Part shown: positions 1-6,670 of the stretch, one piece after another
How positions within the stretch are numbered: the stretch's first letter is position 1
Layout: each line of letters opens with the position of its first letter
NCBI GenBank assembly: GCA_964442345.1
Contig: CAYTZD010000017.1
Span: 1-25,956, forward strand
Source: Hippea sp964442345
Lineage (GTDB): Bacteria > Campylobacterota_A > Desulfurellia > Desulfurellales > Hippeaceae
Reading direction: 5' to 3'
DNA length: 25,956 nt
Notes under the pieces: model-generated
Told to the model about the DNA's origin: nothing
What the model saw: only the letters and a program-made list of their open reading frames with translations
Databases searched by the model: none
Position numbers and translations under genes: made by a program

Positions 1-1019
1 CTAACATAGTTGATGTAATAAATGAGATAGCAGACCAGACAAATCTTTTAGCCTTGAATGCTGCAATAGAAGCAGCAAGAGCGGGTGAGGCAGGACGCGG
101 CTTTGCCGTTGTTGCAGATGAGATAAGAAAACTGGCAGAGAAGACACAAAGGAATGCTTCTGAGATTTACGATATGATTAAAGCCGTAAGTGCCAATGCA
201 GAGAAACTAATCCAGCAGAATGTTGATATAGCCAACAAGATAAAGGATAGCGAAACAGAGACCGTAAAGATTAAGAATACATTTGAAAATGTTGTAGAAG
301 AGATTCAAAAGGCTTCCCAGATGATCTCAAATATTACAGCCGCAATAGAAGAGCAGTCTGCTTCAATTGAAGAAGTTACACAAACCGTATCAAATGTAAC
401 GCAAGCTACAAGAGAGATGGTCAATGGCTTAAATGAAGTGGCAAGTCAGAGTGTTGATCTAACTGAAGTGGCAGATCAGGCATTTAAGATATTACAGAAA
501 TTAAAGATTAAACATCCTATGGAAGATATCTATAAACTGTTGAGAGATGCAAAAGCCGAGATAGAGAAGACCATAGAAGATGCCATCAAGAATGGCGTTA
601 TATCTTCGGCTGATATTTGGGATAGAAATTATGTTCCTGTTCCTAATACAAATCCACAAAGATATGATACAAAGTTTACGGATTTTGTTAAGAAGTATAT
701 CCAGCCTATCGAAGATAAGTATTTGGCAAAGAACAATAAATTTAAGTATTTCTTGCTTGTTGACAACAACGGATACGCTGCAGCACACAATTCTATATAT
801 GATAAGCCTTTAACGGGAGATTATGAGAAAGATTTGATAAACAATAGATCAAGGAGAAAATTTGACGATCCTGTGGGCTTGGCAAGTGCAAAGAATACCG
901 AGCCTTTGCTTGTTCAAACATACCTAAGGGATACAGGAGATGCCATGTATGATGTCTCTGTTCCTATCTATGTTGAAGGTAAGCATTGGGGCGGTCTAAG
1001 GGTAGGCGTTGAAGTTTAA
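1..1019 (+). CDS. Methyl-accepting chemotaxis protein, 3' part, with C-terminal Cache-like domain
   Basis: This is the C-terminal 338 residues of a chemoreceptor. The reading frame is open from base 3, so the N-terminus lies outside the window. It begins in the conserved hairpin tip of the MCP signalling domain (DQTNLLALNAAIEAARAGE), which binds CheA and CheW, and continues as a long helical arm with Glu/Gln/Ala/Ser-rich heptads typical of methylation regions up to about residue 170. About 165 residues follow that are not part of the usual receptor. They contain DRNYVPVPNTNPQRY, a VDNNGYAAAHN segment, NNRSRRKFDD, and a WGGLRVGVEV end. I recognise this as the Cache-like sensory module seen after the signalling domain in some proteobacterial receptors; assigning it to the Cache fold is from memory. 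No CheR-binding pentapeptide is seen at the C-terminus. A terminator follows directly. Confidence 0.93.
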   Translation, partial: NIVDVINEIADQTNLLALNAAIEAARAGEAGRGFAVVADEIRKLAEKTQRNASEIYDMIKAVSANAEKLIQQNVDIANKIKDSETETVKIKNTFENVVEEIQKASQMISNITAAIEEQSASIEEVTQTVSNVTQATREMVNGLNEVASQSVDLTEVADQAFKILQKLKIKHPMEDIYKLLRDAKAEIEKTIEDAIKNGVISSADIWDRNYVPVPNTNPQRYDTKFTDFVKKYIQPIEDKYLAKNNKFKYFLLVDNNGYAAAHNSIYDKPLTGDYEKDLINNRSRRKFDDPVGLASAKNTEPLLVQTYLRDTGDAMYDVSVPIYVEGKHWGGLRVGVEV

Positions 1020-1027
1020 GATGAATT

Positions 1028-1052
1028 GCCGGGCTTAAAGCCCGGCTTTTTT
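1028..1052 (+). terminator. Rho-independent terminator of the chemoreceptor gene
   Basis: A GC-rich hairpin with arms GCCGGGC (1028-1034) and GCCCGGC (1040-1046), extendable by two A-T pairs, is followed by six T residues. It starts nine bases after the stop codon. This is the only textbook terminator in the window. Confidence 0.92.
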
Positions 1053-1083
1053 GTTTTGTGATTCTGTCTAAACCAGCTTCTTT

Positions 1084-1184
1084 TATATGCGTTTTTATAG
1101 TCATAAGCTTTTGCTACGCGTTTGATGTTTGCGTTTTTGGATTGTGTATTATTTAGGTTGCAAAAAGGCAATTAAACGCATATA
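1084..1184. repeat. 11-bp perfect inverted repeat flanking the lptD upstream region
   Basis: TATATGCGTTT at 1084-1094 is the exact reverse complement of AAACGCATATA at 1174-1184, 79 bases further on. The right arm overlaps the proposed lptD -10 box (1181-1186). It may be an operator pair or chance; the sequence alone does not decide. Confidence 0.5.
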
Positions 1185-1186
1185 CT
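1158..1186 (+). promoter_or_regulatory. Sigma-70-like promoter of lptD
   Basis: TTGCAA (1158-1163), a 17-base spacer and TATACT (1181-1186). The expected transcription start is near 1193, at the lptD start codon, which would make the message leaderless. This is a prediction from consensus matching only. Confidence 0.6.
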
Positions 1187-1193
1187 TAGAAGC

Positions 1194-3290
1194 ATGATGA
1201 AAGGTGTAAGGGTTTTTGTCCTTCTCTTTTTTTTAATTTTTCCATTAAGAACTTTGGCAGATAATATTGTCCATATAAGAGCAGACCACATATCTTACAA
1301 CAAGGAGCTTGCCACATATTACGCATACGGTAGATGCCTTGTGTATGATAGTCAATATTCGCTTAAAGCTGACACTATAACCTATAGCGATAATACATCT
1401 GTAGCAGAAGCCAAAGGTAATGTTTTTTTAAAAGACTTTAAAGGTAACTGGATAAAGGGTGATTATGCCAAGATTAATTATTCTAATTATCAAGGATTTG
1501 TAAAGAATGCAGTTATGTTTATAAAGGGTGATGGACTGTATGTTAAGGCAAAAAGGATAATTATGTACGATAAAAGTCGCTATTTTATAAAGGATGGAAC
1601 AATCACAAGTTGTAAATGCGACGAATTCTTGCATTTTAATAGTAAGTGTCATCCAAAATGGACAGTAAATGCGACCAATACCTATATAGTTAAAGACGAT
1701 TATCTCTTTTCTTACCCTGTTGTTATGAAGGCAAGAAGTATCCCTGTTTTTGCCCTTCCGTTTATTAATAGGGACTTATCCAAGGAAAGAAAAACAGGTT
1801 TTCTTATGCCGCAATTTGGCGTCTCTTCTAAAGATGGAACTGTTTATGTTCAACCGTTTTTCATCAATATCAGCCCTTCTCAAGATATAACGCTTTATCC
1901 TTTTGCCTATTCAAAAAAGGGTAATGGTATGTCAGCAGAGTATAGGTTTTACTGGACAAAACAGTCAAAGGGAAAGTGGGATATAACCGTTTTTAAGGAG
2001 AAAACACCATACGAAAACAGCAAAAGCAAGCATACCCGAGTTAATCTTAAAGCAAAACAGTGGGCGGACTTTGAAAAATATGGAACATTTAACTATAAGC
2101 TTAACATTGTAAACAACAGGAATAATCTTAGGGTTTTGAATAGAAGTAATATTGAACTTTCGTCGGATAGATATACGCTTTCAACTGCATCTTACTATCT
2201 TTCCCATAATGAATACTTTCTCTCTGTTTATGGGAACTATAGACAGGATTTGGTCTCAAAAAGCAACAAAGAGACGCTTCAGGATCTGCCTATTGTTAAA
2301 TTTGGTGCTATTGGAAAGAAACTTTATAAGAATCTAACGCTTGATTTTACGCAGACTATTGCAAATAAGTTCAGAATAAAAGGCCAAAGAGGCATCTATA
2401 CAGACAGTTCTGGTTTTTTATACTATCCATTTAAAATATCCTATGTTAGCATAACACCAAAGATAGGTGCACATAGTTTATGGAGTAGGTGGAAAAACGC
2501 TCCAGATAAAGATAAACATTACCAAAGGTCGTTTATTCCCGATTATATTATTTCAGCAAGCACGCAGATTATAGGTGTATTTCTAAATGATAATACAGAA
2601 GGATTTAAGGGTATAAAACACACGATTAAACCAACGATTAAATATGAATACATCCCAGAAAGGTCTCAAAGATTCCCAGATTTTGTTGATACATATTCAA
2701 AGACGAATCTTATAACATTTACGCTTGAGAATAGCCTGATAAGTAAGTATTTAGAAGAGAATCCAATATATAAGGATTTGCTTTACAATAAGATTGTGGT
2801 TCAGTACGATTTTGCAAAAAAATACCATACACCGTTTCCACCTGTTTATGAAGAGACCCAGATAAAACCATTTGATTTTCTCTCTTTTAATTCAAAGGCT
2901 CACTATTTCTTTAAAAAACATCTGTTTACCGATTCAACCGAAAGCTTGGAAGTGTCAAATAAAAAAGCAGGTTTTAGTGTTGGCTATTCTATGTCAAGAG
3001 ATTCTGATTATAATCTTGAAGATGATACTGTGAACTCTAAGGTTTATTTCTATCCAATAGAGAAGCTTTATCTTTATGCTGAAGCCAAAAGAAGCACAAT
3101 ACACGATTACTTTCCAGAGAGAAAGTTTGGTTTTATGTATAACGAAGATTGTTGGGGTATAGGCATAGATTTCTATTTTAACAGGGTTTCAGAAGAAGAC
3201 TCAGATGGCAATTACTCAACGCATTTAGACAAAGGATTCTGGATAACGCTCAACCTTACAGGCTTATTTAGTATAAAAAGGCAGTATTGA
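1194..3290 (+). CDS. lptD: LPS-assembly protein LptD
   Basis: This is the outer-membrane beta-barrel that receives lipopolysaccharide from the LptA bridge and inserts it into the outer leaflet. A signal peptide (hydrophobic VFVLLFFLIF, cleavage probably after TLA at about residue 22) precedes an OstA/LptA-like beta-jellyroll at about residues 25-140 (repeated KADTITYSDN, AEAKGNVFLKD and VKAKRIIMYD strands). The remainder has the alternating pattern of a barrel and ends in aromatic residues. Cysteines at about 140, 142 and 152 and one near the C-terminus (NEDCWG) could form the inter-domain disulfides known from LptD. At 698 residues it is a little short of the E. coli protein (about 780). Two tandem ATGs (1194, 1197) are possible starts. 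The signal peptide fits either, and no good Shine-Dalgarno is present. Its stop overlaps the next start. Confidence 0.9.
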   Translation: MMKGVRVFVLLFFLIFPLRTLADNIVHIRADHISYNKELATYYAYGRCLVYDSQYSLKADTITYSDNTSVAEAKGNVFLKDFKGNWIKGDYAKINYSNYQGFVKNAVMFIKGDGLYVKAKRIIMYDKSRYFIKDGTITSCKCDEFLHFNSKCHPKWTVNATNTYIVKDDYLFSYPVVMKARSIPVFALPFINRDLSKERKTGFLMPQFGVSSKDGTVYVQPFFINISPSQDITLYPFAYSKKGNGMSAEYRFYWTKQSKGKWDITVFKEKTPYENSKSKHTRVNLKAKQWADFEKYGTFNYKLNIVNNRNNLRVLNRSNIELSSDRYTLSTASYYLSHNEYFLSVYGNYRQDLVSKSNKETLQDLPIVKFGAIGKKLYKNLTLDFTQTIANKFRIKGQRGIYTDSSGFLYYPFKISYVSITPKIGAHSLWSRWKNAPDKDKHYQRSFIPDYIISASTQIIGVFLNDNTEGFKGIKHTIKPTIKYEYIPERSQRFPDFVDTYSKTNLITFTLENSLISKYLEENPIYKDLLYNKIVVQYDFAKKYHTPFPPVYEETQIKPFDFLSFNSKAHYFFKKHLFTDSTESLEVSNKKAGFSVGYSMSRDSDYNLEDDTVNSKVYFYPIEKLYLYAEAKRSTIHDYFPERKFGFMYNEDCWGIGIDFYFNRVSEEDSDGNYSTHLDKGFWITLNLTGLFSIKRQY

Positions 3291-3538
3291 TGGAAGAAAA
3301 TAAAAAAGCCGTTGCGTTGAGATATCTTCAAGGCGAAGATAGTGCACCTAAGGTTGTTGCAAAGGGTAGGGGGTATCTGGCTCAAAAAATAGAAGAATTA
3401 GCAAAAGAATACGACATACATATAGAGAAAGACCCGCAGTTAGCCGAAAGTCTTTACAAGCTTAAACTAAACGAAGAGATACCAGAAGAACTATACGAAG
3501 CTGTAGCAAAGATTCTTGCCTTTATCTATAGACATTAA
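3290..3538 (+). CDS. FlhB C-terminal-domain homologue (FlhX/EscU-like small protein)
   Basis: This 82-residue protein matches the cytoplasmic domain of the flagellar export-gate protein FlhB (KKAVALRYLQGEDSAPKVVAKGRGYLAQKIEELAKEY and a following helical half ending AKILAFIYR). FlhB's autocleavage motif NPTH and its membrane part are absent, as in the stand-alone FlhX-type paralogues that can substitute for the cleaved FlhB tail. The ATG at 3290 shares its A with the lptD TGA (TGATG), so translation is probably coupled to lptD; an in-frame TTG three bases upstream is less likely. The stop TAA overlaps the stop of the convergent activator gene (TTAA at 3535-3538). A role in export substrate switching is inferred from homology only. 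Confidence 0.85.
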   Translation: MEENKKAVALRYLQGEDSAPKVVAKGRGYLAQKIEELAKEYDIHIEKDPQLAESLYKLKLNEEIPEELYEAVAKILAFIYRH

Positions 3539-5079
3539 AATTTCTGTATCTTTATGCCATATTTTTTGATTCTGTAATCAAGCTGCCTGATTGTGTAGCC
3601 CAAAAGTCTTGCAGCTTTAGATTTTACATAGCCAGTCTTTTTTAATGCATCTTCTATCTGCTGTTTCTCTATGGATTCTATGGTTGAAGGTATGTCTGTT
3701 AAAGTCGAAGCTAAAGGAGTGGTGAAATCTTCTGTTTTTTCTTTAATGTATGTTGGCAGGTCGTCTTCCTTTATATCGTTATCGTTCATGATTACAAGTC
3801 TTTCGATAGTGTTTTCAAGTTCTCTTATGTTGCCATTCCATCTGTAATTAACCATTATTTTTATAGCTTCTTTGGTTATGCCTATTCTTTTTTTGTATTG
3901 TCTGTTAAACTTCTTTAGAAAATAGTCAATTAATATTGGGATGTCTTCTTTTCTCTCCCTTAAAGCTGGCACATGTATCGGTATCACATTGATACGGTAA
4001 TACAGATCCTCTCTGAAATCTCCAAGTTTTATTAATTTCTCTATATCCTTATTTGTTGCAGCAATGATTCTTACATCTATTGGAATTGTCTGTTCACTTC
4101 CCAATCTTGAGATCTCTTTATCCTGAAGCACATTTAATAGCTTTGCCTGAAGCGACAGTGGCATATCACCTATCTCATCTAAAAATAGCGTTCCACCGTT
4201 GACAAGTTCAAACTTACCCTTTTTTCTTGTGGTAGCGCCTGTAAAAGCGCCTTTCTCGTATCCAAACAGTTCGCTTTCCAATAGATTCTCTGGTATTGCT
4301 GCACAGTTTATCGTTGCAAACGGCTTATCCCTTCTTGGACTGAGTTTATGTATCGTTTTTGCTATCAGGCTTTTTCCTGTTCCGCTTTCTCCTGTTATCA
4401 AAACTGTTGAATCTGTTGATGATATTTTAAGTAAAGTCTTTTTTAGGTTGGAGATTGCATCGGATATGCCGATTATATCATTTAAAGCTATTGTCTCTTT
4501 ACTTATTGTGCTTAAGAGAATCTCTTTCTCTTCCTGCCAGTATTTGCGTTCTTCTTCCATTCTCTCATACATCTTTTTTGTTAAGCCAATTAGTGTTGCA
4601 AGTGTTGAGAGCATCTTTATTGCATCGTCGTGAGAAAATCCCTTTGATTTCTCCTTGTATGTGCACAAAACGCCAAACTTCTCTCCACCAACCTTTATTG
4701 GGACGCCTAAGAATATAAGCTCTTCGCTTACCCTTTTTGTCAGTTTTGTCTTGTTTAAGTATTTTGGGTTATTCTCTATATCATAGATAACGGCTGGCAG
4801 TTCGTTTTTAAAAATGCTACCAACGACACCTTCTCCCTTTTTGAATATACCTTTTGATACTTCCTTCTTTGTCATACCAAAACTCTCTGCTATCCTTAAT
4901 GCGCCTATCTGCTCATCGTATAACACAACAAACGAGATTGGAGCATCCCAGTATGAGTATAAAATCTTCAGTATCTCTCTAAGCGATTCGTTTAGGGTGT
5001 TTTTTTTGCTTAATATCTTGCTTGCTTCGTGTATAATGCTTAAGTATCCTTCTTTGATGCTTATCTGTTGCATTGCCAT
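3535..5079 (-). CDS. Sigma-54-dependent activator, NifA-like (GAF-AAA+-Fis HTH)
   Basis: This is an enhancer-binding protein that opens RNA polymerase-sigma-54 complexes using ATP. From the chosen ATG (514 residues) the order is a GAF sensor domain (about 22-172), a short coiled linker, an AAA+ domain with Walker A GESGTGKS (about 230), the sigma-54 contact loop GAFTGA (about 277), Walker B TLFLDE (about 297) and the arginine-finger region FREDLYYRINVIPI, and finally a Fis-type helix-turn-helix (about 472-508). No response-regulator receiver domain is present, so control is likely by ligand binding to the GAF domain or by a partner, as in NifA. The frame is open to a TTG at 5133, but the GAF homology begins after the ATGs at 5079/5073, and a promoter fits upstream of 5079. 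It is divergent from glnA, its most likely target. Confidence 0.9.
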   Translation of the reverse strand: MAMQQISIKEGYLSIIHEASKILSKKNTLNESLREILKILYSYWDAPISFVVLYDEQIGALRIAESFGMTKKEVSKGIFKKGEGVVGSIFKNELPAVIYDIENNPKYLNKTKLTKRVSEELIFLGVPIKVGGEKFGVLCTYKEKSKGFSHDDAIKMLSTLATLIGLTKKMYERMEEERKYWQEEKEILLSTISKETIALNDIIGISDAISNLKKTLLKISSTDSTVLITGESGTGKSLIAKTIHKLSPRRDKPFATINCAAIPENLLESELFGYEKGAFTGATTRKKGKFELVNGGTLFLDEIGDMPLSLQAKLLNVLQDKEISRLGSEQTIPIDVRIIAATNKDIEKLIKLGDFREDLYYRINVIPIHVPALRERKEDIPILIDYFLKKFNRQYKKRIGITKEAIKIMVNYRWNGNIRELENTIERLVIMNDNDIKEDDLPTYIKEKTEDFTTPLASTLTDIPSTIESIEKQQIEDALKKTGYVKSKAARLLGYTIRQLDYRIKKYGIKIQKF

Positions 5080-5081
5080 TG

Positions 5082-5097
5082 TGTTAACAATTTTACA
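5082..5097. promoter_or_regulatory. Candidate enhancer site (NifA-type UAS, TGT-N10-ACA)
   Basis: TGTTAACAATTTTACA fits the TGT-N10-ACA pattern of NifA upstream activating sequences. Its centre is about 109 bases before the predicted glnA start, a normal enhancer distance. It also covers the -10 box of the activator's own predicted promoter. Within and next to it lie two 8-bp palindromes, TGTTAACA (5082-5089) and TGTATACA (5102-5109), whose centres are 20 bases apart (two helix turns). Confidence 0.5.
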
Positions 5098-5118
5098 AAA
5101 ATGTATACAAAATAGCAA
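5090..5118 (-). promoter_or_regulatory. Sigma-70-like promoter of the sigma-54 activator gene
   Basis: On the minus strand, TTGCTA (5118-5113), a 17-base spacer and TAAAAT (5095-5090). The start would be near 5083, about four bases before the ATG at 5079, implying an almost leaderless message. The -10 box lies inside the candidate enhancer site, so the activator could repress itself. Confidence 0.5.
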
Positions 5119-5155
5119 GTTTAATTGCTTCAAAGCCTGTTAGAAATCTTAAAAA

Positions 5156-5171
5156 TGTTGATTTAACAACA
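5156..5171. promoter_or_regulatory. Second TGT-N10-ACA palindrome next to the glnA -24 box
   Basis: TGTTGATTTAACAACA is a palindrome with arms TGTTG and CAACA and also fits TGT-N10-ACA. It ends one base before the glnA -24 element, too close for a classical enhancer; it could be a repressor site or an accessory contact. A near match to an IHF site (one mismatch) overlaps it at 5151-5163 on the minus strand. Confidence 0.35.
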
Positions 5172-5172
5172 A

Positions 5173-5188
5173 TGGAATTATATTTGCT
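5173..5188 (+). promoter_or_regulatory. Sigma-54 (-24/-12) promoter of glnA
   Basis: TGGAATTATATTTGCT matches TGGCAC-N5-TTGCW at all but two positions. It has the invariant GG (5174-5175) and GC (5186-5187) at the correct 12-base spacing. Transcription would start near 5199, leaving a 25-base leader with GGAGG at 5211-5215. Confidence 0.72.
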
Positions 5189-5223
5189 TACTAACTGACA
5201 AAACTGATGTGGAGGTAAAAATT

Positions 5224-6636
5224 ATGACAGTTGAAGAAGTCGTAAAAAAGATTCAGGAAGAAGACATTAGGATTGTTGATGTAAGGTTTGTTGATCTGCT
5301 TGGCACTTGGCAGCATTTTAGTGTTCCTGCTCATGTGTTTACTGAAGAGATTTTTGAAGAAGGTTTCGGGTTTGACGGTTCGTCGATTAGAGGGTGGAAA
5401 AGCATCGATGAAAGCGATATGCTTGCAATACCAGACCCAAAAACAGCATTCATAGATCCTTTTGCAGAAGTTAGAACGCTTAATATTATCTGCGATATCG
5501 TTGATCCAATGACAAGAGAGCCTTACGAAAGACATCCAAGAGCAGTTGCAAGAAAAGCTGAAGAGTTTTTAAGATCCACAGGCATTGCAGATGTTGCATA
5601 CTTTGGACCTGAACTTGAATTCTTCATTCTTGACGATGTTAGATACGATGTAAAGCCGAATACATCTTACTATGCTGTTGATTCTGTTGAAGGCATCTGG
5701 AATTCTGGCAAGGATGAAGACCCAAATCTTGGATACAAGATAAAACATAAGGAAGGTTATTTTCCTGTTGCACCGCTTGATAGCTTGCAGGATTTAAGAA
5801 GCGAGATAGTGCTTGAGCTTGAAAGGGCAGGTATAGAAGTTGAAGCGCATCACCACGAAGTTGCAACAGCAGGACAGGCTGAGATAGATGTTAAGTATGC
5901 TCCACTTCTGCAGCAGGCAGATAGCGTTATGAAGTATAAATACATTGCCAAGAATGTTGCCTTTATGTATGGTAAGACGATAACATTTATGCCCAAGCCG
6001 ATAGCCAATGATAACGGAACAGGCATGCATACGCATCAGAGTCTCTGGAAAGATGGTAAGCCTTTGTTTGCTGGAAACGGTTATGCAGGCTTAAGTGAGA
6101 TGGGACTTTATTACATAGGTGGAATATTGAAGCATGGTAAGGCTTTGGCTGCCTTTACCAATCCGACGGTTAACTCATACAAAAGGCTTGTTCCAGGGTT
6201 TGAAGCGCCAATAAACCTTGCTTACTCATCCAGCAATAGGTCTGCAGCCGTGAGAATCCCGATGTATTCACCGTCTCCTAAGGCAAAAAGGATAGAAGTA
6301 AGATTCCCAGATCCATCTGCCAATCCGTATCTTGCATTTGCTGCAATGTTGATGGCAGGAATTGACGGAATAATCAATAAGATTGATCCAGGTGAACCAC
6401 TTGATAAAAATATCTATGACTTACCACCTGAAGAACTTGCAAAGGTTGATAAGATGCCGAAAAACTTGGAAGAAGCATTGGACGAACTTGAAAAGGATTA
6501 TGAATTCTTGCTAAGAGGCGATGTCTTCACAGAAGATTTAATCAAAACATGGATTGAATACAAAAGAGAGAATGAGATTAAATATGTAAATTCTATCCCA
6601 CATCCTGCAGAATTCCATCTCTATTTTGATGTTTAG
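5224..6636 (+). CDS. glnA: Glutamine synthetase type I
   Basis: It makes glutamine from glutamate, ammonia and ATP, the entry point of ammonium assimilation. The 470-residue length is normal for the dodecameric type I enzyme. Visible motifs include FGFDGSSIRGW near the N-terminus, the metal-binding GPELEFFI, the HHHEVATAGQAEID segment, NGTGMHTHQSL (ATP/metal), NRSAAVRIP and RIEVRFPDPSANPYLAF. The adenylylation tyrosine is present in NIYDLPPEE (Tyr398), marking it as GSI-beta and able to be controlled by a GlnE-type adenylyltransferase. The ATG at 5224 is preferred over an in-frame GTG at 5209 because GGAGG (5211-5215) lies eight bases ahead. Expression probably depends on sigma-54 and the divergent activator. 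Confidence 0.97.
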   Translation: MTVEEVVKKIQEEDIRIVDVRFVDLLGTWQHFSVPAHVFTEEIFEEGFGFDGSSIRGWKSIDESDMLAIPDPKTAFIDPFAEVRTLNIICDIVDPMTREPYERHPRAVARKAEEFLRSTGIADVAYFGPELEFFILDDVRYDVKPNTSYYAVDSVEGIWNSGKDEDPNLGYKIKHKEGYFPVAPLDSLQDLRSEIVLELERAGIEVEAHHHEVATAGQAEIDVKYAPLLQQADSVMKYKYIAKNVAFMYGKTITFMPKPIANDNGTGMHTHQSLWKDGKPLFAGNGYAGLSEMGLYYIGGILKHGKALAAFTNPTVNSYKRLVPGFEAPINLAYSSSNRSAAVRIPMYSPSPKAKRIEVRFPDPSANPYLAFAAMLMAGIDGIINKIDPGEPLDKNIYDLPPEELAKVDKMPKNLEEALDELEKDYEFLLRGDVFTEDLIKTWIEYKRENEIKYVNSIPHPAEFHLYFDV

Positions 6637-6646
6637 GTGTTTTATC

Positions 6647-6670
6647 AGGCAGGCTTTAGCCTGCCTTTAT
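6647..6670. terminator. Hairpin between convergent glnA and hemY
   Basis: Arms AGGCAGGC (6647-6654) and GCCTGCCT (6659-6666) enclose a TTTA loop. It starts ten bases after the glnA stop and is followed by a poor T tract (TTATCTTTTCT), so it should act as the glnA terminator. It also encodes the last codons of hemY, whose TAA lies in the loop on the minus strand. No U tract is seen in the minus direction. Confidence 0.65.

Noticed and set aside
4199..4633. 144-codon open frame on the plus strand
   Set aside because: It is the complement of the AAA+ domain of the sigma-54 activator, which is clearly the real gene.
5080..5133. N-terminal extension of the sigma-54 activator to a TTG
   Set aside because: The extra 18 residues are not GAF-like, have no good ribosome site, and lie over predicted promoter and operator elements.
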